Shown here: piece after piece, positions 10,754-18,424 of the stretch | Numbering within the stretch: the stretch's first letter is position 1 | Layout: each line of letters opens with the position of its first letter | NCBI GenBank assembly: GCA_944388145.1 | Contig: CALXHQ010000004.1 | Coordinates: forward strand, 62,001 to 126,000 | Direction: 5' to 3' | DNA: 64,000 nucleotides | Source of the DNA: an uncultured Gemmiger sp. | GTDB taxonomy: Bacteria > Bacillota > Clostridia > Oscillospirales > Ruminococcaceae | Notes under the pieces: model-generated | The model's database searches: none | Told to the model about the DNA's origin: nothing | The model's input: the letters and a program-made list of their open reading frames with translations, nothing else | Program-made: the position numbers and the translations under genes

Positions 10754-11803
10754 TTACTCGGCAGCGGTGGTAACCTCCACCACCTGGTCCGCCATGTTGG
10801 TGAAAGCGTTGTAGACCAGGCCCAGCTTGGCGGCGGTCTCGGTGTTGACGGTGATGATGCCGCCTTCCATCACGTGATAGTCAGCGGGGACGCTGCCGGA
10901 CTCCAGCGCATCCACGGCCATGTCGGCGGTGTAGCTGCCCAGGTCAGTGTAGCTGACGCCGCAGGTGGCAAAGGCCCCCGCCTTGACAAAGGAATCGGCG
11001 CCGGCATAGAAGGGGATGCCCGCATCGGTCAGTTGCTCAGCCACAGCGCCGGCGGCGCCCATGATGACGTTGTCGGTGGGGGTAAAGACGGCGTCCACCC
11101 GGTCGGTGAGGGTGGAGACGGCGGTCAGGACCTCGTCAGTGGTGTTGCCGGTGGCCTCCACATAATCGATGCCCTTCCCCTCCAGATAGGCCTTGGCCTG
11201 GGCAATGGGCGTTTCAGAGTTGGGCTCGGAGTTGGAGTAGAGCAGACCGACGGTCTGGATGTCCTGATCAATGGCAAACATCATATCCATGATGAAGTCT
11301 GTGTCCAGCGCGTCGGAGGTGCCGGTGACGTTGGGCAGGTCGGTCAGGCCGGCGGCTGCCGGGTCAGAGATTGCCGCATAGATGACCGGGATGTCGCCGT
11401 CCGCCGCGGTGACCATGCACTGGGCCGCCAGCGAGGCGATGGGGATGATGGCGTCATAGCCGTCGGATACCACCTGGGTGCCGATCTGGTTGAGCATGGT
11501 GGCGTCATTCTGGCCGTTGAACTCCTGATACTCGATGGTGATGCCGTCAGCGGCGGCACGGGCGTCCAGCTCAGCCTCGATGGCAGTGCGGATCTCATCC
11601 AGTGAGGTGTGGTCCATCTGCTGGACGATGGCGATGCGGTAGGCAGTGCCCTCGGCATCGGCGGAGGATGTCTCGCCGGATGCCTGGCTGGAGGATTCGG
11701 TCTGGGCGGTGGAGCCGGAACTGCCGGATGTGGCGGTGCCGGAGCAGGCGGCCAGGGACAGGGCAAGGGCGGACGCGGTGATGACAGCAATCAGTTTTTT
11801 CAT
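10754..11803 (-). CDS. ABC transporter substrate-binding lipoprotein (TrpX-like, COG2984 type)
   Basis: This 349-residue protein has a lipoprotein signal ending in LAAC (Cys20), a Ser/Glu-rich linker of about 35 residues, then a two-lobe periplasmic-binding fold. The fold has the family motifs YRIAIVQQMDHTSLDE at its start, a TDLPNVTGTSD segment and a central VDAVFTPTDN segment. COG2984 proteins work with COG4120 and COG1101 partners, which follow directly downstream. In streptococci the equivalent TrpXYZ system takes up tryptophan. ATG 11803 follows AAAAGGAG; the reading frame is open further upstream, but that part is the T-box leader. Confidence 0.92.
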   Translation of the reverse strand: MKKLIAVITASALALSLAACSGTATSGSSGSTAQTESSSQASGETSSADAEGTAYRIAIVQQMDHTSLDEIRTAIEAELDARAAADGITIEYQEFNGQNDATMLNQIGTQVVSDGYDAIIPIASLAAQCMVTAADGDIPVIYAAISDPAAAGLTDLPNVTGTSDALDTDFIMDMMFAIDQDIQTVGLLYSNSEPNSETPIAQAKAYLEGKGIDYVEATGNTTDEVLTAVSTLTDRVDAVFTPTDNVIMGAAGAVAEQLTDAGIPFYAGADSFVKAGAFATCGVSYTDLGSYTADMAVDALESGSVPADYHVMEGGIITVNTETAAKLGLVYNAFTNMADQVVEVTTAAE

Positions 11804-11974
11804 GGGTGTTCTCCTTTTCATAGCATGGTGCATGGTTGTGGGATGGCTTGCCGTGTGGGGGAAGGATTGCCGCCTCACCATCGCCGGCCGGGGAGATTTG
11901 TGTGCTGTTTCATGTTGCAAGCTCCTTTGTTGTGGGCAACAGAGCCGGGGCCGATACTGCATCGGGCACGGGTA

Positions 11975-12016
11975 CAAAAAAACTGCCCCCGCACAACCCC
12001 GGACGGGTGTTGTGCA
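11975..12016 (-). terminator. T-box-controlled intrinsic terminator
   Basis: On the minus strand GCACAACACCC (12016-12006) pairs with GGGGTTGTGC (12000-11991), with one bulge, and is followed after a short G-rich stretch by a run of T (11982-11975). It lies 30 nt after the T-box sequence, the standard distance. Confidence 0.88.
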
Positions 12017-12267
12017 AGGACAGGTAAAATCATGGTAGATCTTGTGACCTGCGGTGCCACCTTGCTTGCTGCACTTTGGTGCAGCCCCTTTGTGGGGAAC
12101 CAACATTCCCCTGCCCTGTAACGGAGGCTTCCGTCAGCGGATACTGGACCCAGCAGTCTTTCCCCGTGCCCTCGGCGAACCATTTGTCTGCACCGCTTTC
12201 GGCCTCACTCGCAGCGACGGAGGCTCTCTGTGCGTGCGCTTGCAGTTTTACTTTCGCTTCATTGGTT
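11975..12267 (-). promoter_or_regulatory. T-box riboswitch leader of the TrpX-like ABC operon
   Basis: Read on the minus strand, the leader has all main T-box parts. A Stem I lower helix pairs GCGAA (12257-12253) with UUCGC (12179-12175), enclosing a specifier loop with AGUA on the 5' side. The AG-bulge and apical hairpin lie at 12230-12202 (AGAGAG, then a GCCUC/GAGGC stem with a GCUGCGA loop). The T-box sequence AAGGTGGCACCGCAGG is at 12063-12048, followed by an intrinsic terminator. The 3' side of the specifier loop ends in AAAUGG: UGG (Trp, 12182-12180) fits the transporter family, while AUG one base earlier is the alternative. Uncharged tRNA binding should allow readthrough into the transporter genes. 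Confidence 0.88.
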
Positions 12268-12273
12268 TAAAGC

Positions 12274-12303
12274 TATTTAAGCACACCCAAATGGATTTGT
12301 CAA
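12274..12303 (-). promoter_or_regulatory. Promoter of the T-box/TrpX-like operon
   Basis: The minus strand carries TTGACA (12303-12298), an 18-bp spacer and TAAATA (12279-12274), a good sigma-A type promoter. Transcription would begin near 12267, just ahead of Stem I of the T-box. Confidence 0.8.
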
Positions 12304-12346
12304 CCCTTTTTCGGATATTTTTTCCGGGCCGCGGGCGATCCCCGCC

Positions 12347-13963
12347 TTACTGGGGCATCGCGGCCACCGGCAGTGCCTTTGCGGCGGGGTCCGGAGTTTG
12401 GGCCAGGTCCATCTCCATAAAGCGGCCCTTCAGGTCGTTGAGGATGGTCGCCTCCATGCAAAAAGCGTGCACCCCGTCCCGCAGGTAGGTGCCCATGGCA
12501 GGCAGCGCGTTTGTCTTGACGCCGCACATGTAAACCGGAACGCCGCGCTCCCGTGCCATCTGGCAAACCAGATTGACCAGTCGGCGCAGCGCGGGAGCAT
12601 CGGCGGCCATGTGGCTGCGGGCCTCCTCCCGGGTGTTGGCTGCCAGCGTGTAACGGGTCAGGTCATCGATATCAATGGCCAGGAACTTGGCCCCGCGGTC
12701 AATGATCTGGTCAGCCACCAGTGCGGCGGAGGGGATCTCAATCAGGCAGCCAAAGGGCAGATCCTTGTCGTACTCCACGCCGCGGCGCTCCAAATGCTCC
12801 TTGCAGCGCGCCACCTCCCGCATCACGTCATCCCATTCCTCGGGGCCGGTGATCATGGGAAGCATCACCCGCAGGTTGCCCCGAGTCCCTGCCCGAAGCA
12901 GCGCAGTGATCTGGGTGCGAAGCTGACGGCGGTTCTCGGCGGCGCGGCGCACATCCTCCACCCAGGGGGCGGCGTCGTCGGCCCCCACATCGCCGGTGCG
13001 TACCGTCACCGACTTGCCCGCCGCGGCGGCCAGGCAGCTGATGTAGTGGAAATACTGCTGCGCCTCCGTGGCATGGCCCAAAAGCAAATGTTCGGTGCGC
13101 ACCAGGCCGATGGCATCGGCGCCGGCGTGCATGGCATTTTCGATGTCCTCCGGCGTGGAGGCGCTGGCAAGCAGGGTCACCCGGGTGCCGTCCCTGGTAA
13201 AGCAAGGTTTGCCGGCCAGGGCGTGCTTTTTGTTATTGCGGCGCTCAAACAGGGCCAGGCGGTGATTGGCCGCCACAATCTCGTCGGGGGTGGGGTCGGG
13301 GATAACGGTACAGGACAAACCGTCCAGCAGCACCTCATGCCCGGTCAGTTCAGCAGTGACGCCCTTACCCAGCCGAAACACCGCCGGGATCCCCATGGTG
13401 CGGGCCATGATGGCCGCATGGCTGGTATCGCTGTCCGCATCGGCAGCCAGGCCCAGGATCATGCTGCGGTCAATGGCAAAAATATCGCTGGGGAAAAACA
13501 GGTCGGCGGCCAGGATAGAGGGCTGGGTCAGCTGCACCTGCTGACGGGGGCGGCCGTCCAGGATGTCCACCACGCGGCGGCAGGCATCCCGCACATCCAC
13601 GCTGCGCTGCCGGATATAGTCGTTGTCCACATTGTTCAGGCGGGCGGCAAAAATCTTTTCTGCGCGCTCCACCGCGGCGGCGCTGCCGGCACCGGCGGCA
13701 ATGTAATCGCCGATCTCATTGGTAAAGGATTCATCCTCCAGCAGGGCAATCTGGAACATCAGGATGTCGGCATCCGCCCCCTGGGCGTGCTGCCGCAGGC
13801 GGCGCAGCTCATCCTTGGCCAGCACAATAGCCGCCTCGTAGAGGGCACGCTCGCGAAAGGGATCGCTGACAATGCGGTGCAGGCCGACGATGCCCCGGTC
13901 CAGGCGGACCACCGGGCCGACAGCCACGCCGGGCGAAACCTTGATTCCCTTCAGGACAGGCAT
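12347..13963 (-). CDS. Orphan Enzyme I-like (PEP-utilising) protein
   Basis: The 538-residue protein aligns over its whole length with PTS Enzyme I (PtsI): an N-terminal SPGVAVGP start, the phospho-histidine segment DTSHAAIMARTMGIPAVF (about residue 191), VRTEHLL, VRTGDVGADD, LIEIPSAALVAD, DIDDLTRYT and a C-terminal MCG. The phospho-His, active-site Arg residues and Cys are kept. Differences matter: GTNDLTQY has become DIDDLTRY (the conserved Asn is Asp), the block equivalent to NPxLGxRxIR is missing, and CGE is CGV. No HPr or EII gene is nearby. ATG 13963 follows AAAGGAGGAA. It may be a housekeeping EI of unusual sequence or a paralogue with another partner. Confidence 0.85.
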   Translation of the reverse strand: MPVLKGIKVSPGVAVGPVVRLDRGIVGLHRIVSDPFRERALYEAAIVLAKDELRRLRQHAQGADADILMFQIALLEDESFTNEIGDYIAAGAGSAAAVERAEKIFAARLNNVDNDYIRQRSVDVRDACRRVVDILDGRPRQQVQLTQPSILAADLFFPSDIFAIDRSMILGLAADADSDTSHAAIMARTMGIPAVFRLGKGVTAELTGHEVLLDGLSCTVIPDPTPDEIVAANHRLALFERRNNKKHALAGKPCFTRDGTRVTLLASASTPEDIENAMHAGADAIGLVRTEHLLLGHATEAQQYFHYISCLAAAAGKSVTVRTGDVGADDAAPWVEDVRRAAENRRQLRTQITALLRAGTRGNLRVMLPMITGPEEWDDVMREVARCKEHLERRGVEYDKDLPFGCLIEIPSAALVADQIIDRGAKFLAIDIDDLTRYTLAANTREEARSHMAADAPALRRLVNLVCQMARERGVPVYMCGVKTNALPAMGTYLRDGVHAFCMEATILNDLKGRFMEMDLAQTPDPAAKALPVAAMPQ

Positions 13964-14148
13964 TCTGATTCCTCCTTTGCTTGCGGCATTCGGGGTGGGG
14001 GACGTGTCCGACCGGTCCACGGCAGCGCCCACCCCCGTGGAAAAGACAGCATCCGCCGTGCCGCAGCCCCAAGCACATCCGGTACTTCCGGGGCTGAGCC
14101 CGGCATCCGCTCCTTTTCAGCGAAGGTTCCGGTTCCCCGGGCGGCCCC

Positions 14149-15336
14149 TCACCAGAAGGTACGGGTGCCCATGCCGGCCAGCGTCCGAGCCACCAGGGCC
14201 GTGACGAACTCCTCCGGCTGGGCGGCGGCACGGGCGGCCTCCCCCACGGCGCTGCCCCCCTGCCCTTCCAGCAGCGCCGGAAACCGGTCGGCCGGGCTTT
14301 GGTCAAAACTGCCCAGAAAGGTCAGCGCCAGCTGCTTGAGGGTCATGGGCTCTTCCGGCGGGACCTGCATCCGCTCGGCCGCCAGCTCCAGCGGGGCAAT
14401 ACCCGCGGCGGTGGGGGCGGCGGGGTCCTTCTCGTAGGTGGCGGGGTAACCCTTGACCTGACGGGCCATGCCCTCAGCCAGCCAGATGGTGGGGGCGCGT
14501 TGGGCCGCATCGGCCAGAGCGGAGCGGTAGGCAGCGGCAAAATCGGCGGCGAAATGGTCGCTGGCGGGCAGGATCGCATAGGCGGTGCCGCCCACCCGTC
14601 CAAACAGCCGCAGTGTATCCAGATAGCCCAGCCGGATGTTGCGGGCGGCACGCTTGCCGTCAAACTCAAACAGTGGGCCCAGGTCCCAGTGGCTGCGCAG
14701 CAGCCGGCCCGGCAGCCCGGTGCGGTTGGGGTGGTTGACCCCCACGCCATCAATGTCCACCGTCAAAAGCTCGGTGGCGCCCATGCGGGCGGCCAGGTCC
14801 ATGGGCATATTATCGCTCCAGCCGCCGTCAATGTACTTGACCCCGTCAATCTCCTGGGGACGCAGCGCCGGGAAGCAGGCGCTGGAGGCCATCATATACT
14901 CCCGCAGGCGGCCACGGGGGATCTCCTCCAGGGTGTACTGGTGGCTTTTCAGGGTGTTCATCTCGGTCATAACCAGACCGTACCGGATGGGCGAGGTGCG
15001 CATCCGCTCTTCGTCCACATAGTCATCAATGGTGGCGCCCAGCGGATCAATGTTCAGCCCACCGCCGCGCAGCACCCCCAGCAGGAAGGCGCGCAGCTCC
15101 TCCGGCCGGCTGCTGTGGGGGATCTCCAGTACATTGTGCACATCCAGGGTCCGCCACAGCTGCTCGGCCTGGTCCACGCGGTCCATCACCGCAAAGGCGC
15201 CGTTCAGGCTGCCCACGCTGGTGCCGGTGACAATGCCCGGCTGCCAGCCCACCTCCTGCAGAGCGCGGAAGACGCCAACCTGGTAGCTGCCCTTGGCACC
15301 GCCGCCAGCCAGAACCAGGGCTTTGGTGTTGTTCAT
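14149..15336 (-). CDS. Patatin-like phospholipase family protein
   Basis: This 395-residue protein has the patatin fold signature: a glycine-rich oxyanion segment LAGGGAKGSYQVGV (about residues 8-21), the nucleophile elbow GTSVG (Ser about 42) and the catalytic Asp in DGGWSDN (about 172). It has no signal peptide, so it should be cytoplasmic or membrane-associated. The family hydrolyses acyl chains of lipids. The C-terminal 150 residues lie outside the catalytic core and are not recognised. ATG 15336 is preceded by AAAGGGGGG. The gene has its own promoter region upstream. Confidence 0.88.
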   Translation of the reverse strand: MNNTKALVLAGGGAKGSYQVGVFRALQEVGWQPGIVTGTSVGSLNGAFAVMDRVDQAEQLWRTLDVHNVLEIPHSSRPEELRAFLLGVLRGGGLNIDPLGATIDDYVDEERMRTSPIRYGLVMTEMNTLKSHQYTLEEIPRGRLREYMMASSACFPALRPQEIDGVKYIDGGWSDNMPMDLAARMGATELLTVDIDGVGVNHPNRTGLPGRLLRSHWDLGPLFEFDGKRAARNIRLGYLDTLRLFGRVGGTAYAILPASDHFAADFAAAYRSALADAAQRAPTIWLAEGMARQVKGYPATYEKDPAAPTAAGIAPLELAAERMQVPPEEPMTLKQLALTFLGSFDQSPADRFPALLEGQGGSAVGEAARAAAQPEEFVTALVARTLAGMGTRTFW

Positions 15337-15392
15337 GGGGAGCCCCCCTTTCAAAGCGGGTAAATAGAACAGGTTGTGGAAGGAGCAAGTTT

Positions 15393-15535
15393 AGTATACC
15401 ACAGGTTTGTAAATATTTTATACATTTATGTCAATATTGTCAAAGTTTCTAACAAGATTTTGCCCGGCACAGGGTATCCCGCCGGGCGCAGAGCAAACAG
15501 CACCGCCACGCTGCCGGTAAACTATCTATATTATA
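15393..15535 (-). promoter_or_regulatory. Extended -10 promoters in the 328-bp gap ahead of the patatin-like gene
   Basis: The gap 15337-15664 holds no gene. On the minus strand it contains TGCTATAAT (TATAAT at 15535-15530), an extended -10, and closer to the gene TGGTATACT (TATACT at 15398-15393) below an AT-rich stretch with two TTGACA elements (about 15442 and 15432). Either could drive the patatin-like gene. The rest of the gap is the terminator of the preceding ABC operon. Confidence 0.55.
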
Positions 15536-15595
15536 GCAGTTTGCTTGTACAAGTTCCAGCCGGTGCAGTATCTTTTTTCGTCGGTCCACCGGCGC

Positions 15596-15641
15596 AAAAA
15601 AGCGCCCGGCGCATCTCCCTGAAAAGGGATACACCGGGCGC
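15596..15641 (-). terminator. Terminator of the polar amino acid ABC operon
   Basis: On the minus strand GCGCCCGG (15641-15634) pairs with CCGGGCGC (15609-15602), and the inner TCCC/GGGA pairs extend the stem. A run of six T follows (15601-15596), 24 bp downstream of the ATPase stop. Confidence 0.85.
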
Positions 15642-15664
15642 GGTATCGCTTGGCGGAAAGGCTT

Positions 15665-16381
15665 TCACAGCACCTTGGACAGGAAGGTCTTCAGGCGCTC
15701 GTTTTCCGGGTTGGCAAAAAACTCTTTGGGCGGTTTGTCCACCTTGATGATGCCCTCGTCGATGAAGATGACACGGTTGGCCACCTCGCGGGCAAAGCCC
15801 ATCTCGTGGGTGACGACCACCATGGTCATACCGCCGCGGGCCAGTTCCTTCATCAGCTCCAGCACCTCGCCCACCATCTCGGGGTCCAGGGCGGAGGTTG
15901 GCTCGTCGAACAACAGCACCTCCGGGTCCATGGCCAGGGCACGGGCAATGGCGATACGCTGTTTCTGGCCGCCGGACAGCGAACTGGGATAAGCATCCGC
16001 CTTGTCCGCCAGGCCGATGCGCTCCAGCAGCTCCATGGCGCGCTGGTCGGCCTGGGCCTTGTTCATCCGGTGCAGGCGGGTGGGCGCCAGCGTAATGTTG
16101 CGCTTAACCGTCAGGTGGGGGAACAGGTTGAAATGCTGGAACACCATGCCCATCCTGGCGCGGATCTTGTCGATGCCCTTCTCGGTAACTTCCTCCCCGT
16201 CCAGGTAGACGTGGCCGCCGGTGGGCTCCTCCAGCCGGGTCAGGCAGCGCAGGAAGGTGGACTTGCCGCAGCCGGAAGGCCCGACCAGGCAGACCACATC
16301 CCCCTTGTTGACAGTCAGGCTGACACCGCGTAAAACGTCCAGGCCGCCATAACTTTTTTGCAGGTTTTCAGCGATGATCAC
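15665..16381 (-). CDS. Polar amino acid ABC transporter ATP-binding protein (GlnQ-like)
   Basis: This 238-residue ATPase has Walker [10 protein letters not shown] (about residue 33), Q-loop [13 protein letters not shown], signature [15 protein letters not shown], Walker [15 protein letters not shown] and switch His in [13 protein letters not shown]. These sequences are those of the His/Gln/cystine (PAAT) transporter group. The start is GTG at 16381, preceded by AAAGGAGG at 10 bp; it overlaps the end of the permease gene by 14 bp. It is the last gene of the three-gene operon. Confidence 0.93.
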   Translation of the reverse strand: MIIAENLQKSYGGLDVLRGVSLTVNKGDVVCLVGPSGCGKSTFLRCLTRLEEPTGGHVYLDGEEVTEKGIDKIRARMGMVFQHFNLFPHLTVKRNITLAPTRLHRMNKAQADQRAMELLERIGLADKADAYPSSLSGGQKQRIAIARALAMDPEVLLFDEPTSALDPEMVGEVLELMKELARGGMTMVVVTHEMGFAREVANRVIFIDEGIIKVDKPPKEFFANPENERLKTFLSKVL

Positions 16382-17141
16382 TCTGCCTCAGCCTCCTTTC
16401 CAGTATGCCAAGCAGCCAGGTGAAGATCATAACCAGCACCAGGTAGATGGCTGCGGTGCCCAGCAGCGGGAACATCTGCTCGTAGGTCCGGTTCATGACG
16501 CCTCGGGCCGCGTACAGAAGTTCTTGCCCGCCGATGACGGTGATCAGCGAGGTGTCTTTGAGCAGGACAATAAACTCGTTGCCCAGCGAGGGCAGCACCG
16601 ACTTGATGGCCTGGGGCACCACAATCAGGAACATTGTGGTCAGGTAATTCAGGCCCAGGCTGCGGCCAGCCTCCATCTGGCCGGGGTCCACGGCCATCAG
16701 GCCGCCGCGGATGATCTCGGACACATAGGCGCCCGAGTTGATGCCCAGGCTGAGCGCGCCCACCAGCGTAAACTCGCGGCTGGAAGAGAAGATGACCAGC
16801 CCCATGATGTACAGCTGCACCAGCATGGGGGTGCCGCGGATGACGGTGGAGTAGACCTCGCAGACCAGGTTGAGGATACCCAGCAACGGGTTTTTGTGCC
16901 CGGCGCGCTGCTGGTCGTGGGTGACGCGGATAAAGGCCACCACGCTGCCCAAGACCACGCCGATCAGCAGTGCCAGCGCCGTGACAAACAGCGTGGTGCC
17001 CACGCCTTCCAGATACTGCTGCCAGCGGTCCGCTTCGAGAAACGCCTGGTAAAAATCAACGGCAAAATTCTGCCAGGCCGTCAGCTCCCCGCCGCTGCGG
17101 GCCAATTCTGCCCATTGGGACATCTGTGTAAGCAGGTCCAT
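16368..17141 (-). CDS. Polar amino acid ABC transporter permease
   Basis: This 257-residue protein has about five membrane helices after a 50-residue N-terminal region. It carries the His/Glu/Gln/Arg permease motifs: [16 protein letters not shown] at the first core helix, RGTPMLVQL (about 123) and [28 protein letters not shown] (about 155), the EAA loop that docks the ATPase. ATG 17141 follows GGTGGAG. It sits downstream of a palindromic, terminator-like element that separates it from the binding-protein gene, a usual way to make more binding protein than permease. Confidence 0.92.
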   Translation of the reverse strand: MDLLTQMSQWAELARSGGELTAWQNFAVDFYQAFLEADRWQQYLEGVGTTLFVTALALLIGVVLGSVVAFIRVTHDQQRAGHKNPLLGILNLVCEVYSTVIRGTPMLVQLYIMGLVIFSSSREFTLVGALSLGINSGAYVSEIIRGGLMAVDPGQMEAGRSLGLNYLTTMFLIVVPQAIKSVLPSLGNEFIVLLKDTSLITVIGGQELLYAARGVMNRTYEQMFPLLGTAAIYLVLVMIFTWLLGILERRLRQSDHR

Positions 17142-17200
17142 GCCAGCTCCACCTTTCTGTTTGGATAGTTGCCGCCCCGGCAGGCTGCGGGGCAAGAAAC

Positions 17201-17246
17201 GAACAAAAAGAGCAGCCCCCTTCCGGCAGCGCTGCCGGAAGGGGGC
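17201..17246 (-). terminator. Partial terminator between binding-protein and permease genes
   Basis: A perfect 32-bp palindrome (17215-17246) is followed on the minus strand by a T-rich tract (17211-17201). Placed inside the operon, it would reduce transcription of the permease and ATPase relative to the binding protein, or stabilise the upstream mRNA end. Confidence 0.75.
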
Positions 17247-17314
17247 AGGCCCCTGCCTGCCGGACCGCCCTCCCGTTCTCGGTTCAGGCAGGGTGCGCCC
17301 TGCCTGCCAGCCGA

Positions 17315-18157
17315 TCAGCCGGCGTTAATGTACTTGTCAATGATGGCCTGGGTGGTGCCATCGGCCTCCATGTCGGCCAGGATGCTGTTGATGGCGTCCA
17401 GCAGCTGGGTGTTACCCTTTTGCACGGCGATGGCGTAATCCTCGTCCGCGTAGGCAGTATCCAGGATCTTCAGGCCGGGATTGGAGGCGACAAACTCCTG
17501 CGCGGGGGCGTTGTCGATGACAACGGCGTCCACCTGGCCGTTCAGCAGTTTGGAGACAGCAGTCATGCCGTTGTCGTTGGAATTGACGGCATCGCTGCCA
17601 AACTCGTCAATGCAGAACATTTCGCCGGTGGTGCCGGTCTGCACGCCGATCAGCTTGCCAGCCAAGTCCTCAGGGCCGGCAATGTCAGAATCTTCCGGCA
17701 CAATGATAACCTGCACGCCGTTTGCGTAGGTATTGGAGAAGTCCATGTTGGTCAGGCGGTCCTCGGTGATGGTGATGCCGGCCATGGCAATGTCGCTGGT
17801 ACCGATCTGAACCATCTGCAGGGCGTAGTCAAAGTCCACATTGCGGATATCCAGCTCCAGGCCCAGGCGGTGGGCAATCTCAGTGGCCATATCCACGTCA
17901 ATGCCTTCAAAGCTGTCATCGTCAGTGGTCATCTCATACGGCGGGAAAGCCGCGTTGGTGGACATGGTCAGCACACCGGGCTCCACGGTGGTCACCTCGT
18001 AAGAGGCAGTCTCGGCGGAGGCGGTCTCGCCGGAAGCCGTGCTGGAGGATTCGGGCTCGGTGCTCTCCGAACTGCTCCCGGAGGAAGTCGTACCACCGCA
18101 GGCGGCCAGGCTCAGGGCCATAAAGCCGGCCAGCAAAAGTGCAGTCAGTTTTTTCAT
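17315..18157 (-). CDS. Polar amino acid ABC transporter substrate-binding lipoprotein
   Basis: This 280-residue protein has lipobox LAAC (Cys20), a Ser/Glu-rich linker of about 30 residues and a family 3 solute-binding fold. The motifs are TNAAFPPYEM, FEGIDVDMATEIAHRLG (about 85-100), MAGITITEDRL and a GTTGE segment typical of amino-acid ligand sites. It captures an amino acid (Gln, cystine or other polar type) for the permease and ATPase encoded downstream; the ligand cannot be fixed by eye. ATG 18157 follows GAGGGAAA. A short possible leader peptide lies directly upstream. Confidence 0.93.
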   Translation of the reverse strand: MKKLTALLLAGFMALSLAACGGTTSSGSSSESTEPESSSTASGETASAETASYEVTTVEPGVLTMSTNAAFPPYEMTTDDDSFEGIDVDMATEIAHRLGLELDIRNVDFDYALQMVQIGTSDIAMAGITITEDRLTNMDFSNTYANGVQVIIVPEDSDIAGPEDLAGKLIGVQTGTTGEMFCIDEFGSDAVNSNDNGMTAVSKLLNGQVDAVVIDNAPAQEFVASNPGLKILDTAYADEDYAIAVQKGNTQLLDAINSILADMEADGTTQAIIDKYINAG

Positions 18158-18175
18158 GTTTGTTTCCCTCTTATC

Positions 18176-18205
18176 TCAAATACTTTCATGTGTTGCCACC
18201 GGCAT
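18176..18205 (-). CDS. Candidate 9-residue leader peptide (MPVATHESI)
   Basis: An ATG at 18205 with an AAAGGAG site (18223-18217) at normal spacing opens a 9-codon frame ending in TGA, 18 bp before the binding-protein start. The ribosome site lies in the loop of a GCCACCGG/CCGGTGGC hairpin. Its codons do not form an obvious run of one amino acid. Translation could modulate expression of the downstream transporter, but coding is unproven. Confidence 0.35.
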   Translation of the reverse strand: MPVATHESI

Positions 18206-18231
18206 AGCAACGTGTTCTCCTTTCCGGTGGC
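18195..18231 (-). promoter_or_regulatory. Leader hairpin enclosing a ribosome binding site
   Basis: GCCACCGG (18231-18224) and CCGGTGGC (18202-18195) form a perfect 8-bp stem whose 21-nt loop contains AAAGGAG and the ATG of the small leader frame. Such an arrangement is consistent with leader-dependent control of the ABC operon. Confidence 0.45.
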
Positions 18232-18237
18232 CTTATC

Positions 18238-18266
18238 AGTATGCTGCATAAACCTTGCATTGTCAA
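18238..18266 (-). promoter_or_regulatory. Promoter of the polar amino acid ABC operon
   Basis: The minus strand has TTGACA (18266-18261), a 17-bp spacer and CATACT (18243-18238). The start would be near 18231, at the 5' arm of the leader hairpin. Confidence 0.75.
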
Positions 18267-18358
18267 TGAATATTTTGCATTTTCAGCGTTTTGTGCACCG
18301 GCTTTTCCAGCAAACAGTCTTTTTTGTGCAGTTTTGGCCCGTCCGCGGGGGCCGCAGC

Positions 18359-18406
18359 AAAAAATCAGGCCGGTGCCGTTCCAGTCCGCGGCATCGGCCT
18401 GATTTT
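18359..18406. terminator. Terminator of the flavodoxin-like gene
   Basis: AAAATCAGGCCGGTGCC (18361-18377) pairs with GGCATCGGCCTGATTTT (18390-18406), one mismatch, with A/T runs on both sides. On the minus strand it lies just after the oxidoreductase stop. Confidence 0.85.
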
Positions 18407-18424
18407 TCTGCGATTCAGCGTCTC

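Noticed and set aside
12120..12150. Alternative T-box specifier (UAU or AUC in the CCAGUAUCCGC segment)
   Set aside because: This needs the apical AGAGAG hairpin to be read as the base of Stem I. The GCGAA/UUCGC lower helix and AGUA loop fit the T-box model better.
12398..14437. A 679-codon plus-strand frame opposite the Enzyme I-like gene
   Set aside because: It overlaps the Enzyme I-like gene on the other strand, has no ribosome site or recognisable domain, and its composition is that of an antisense frame.
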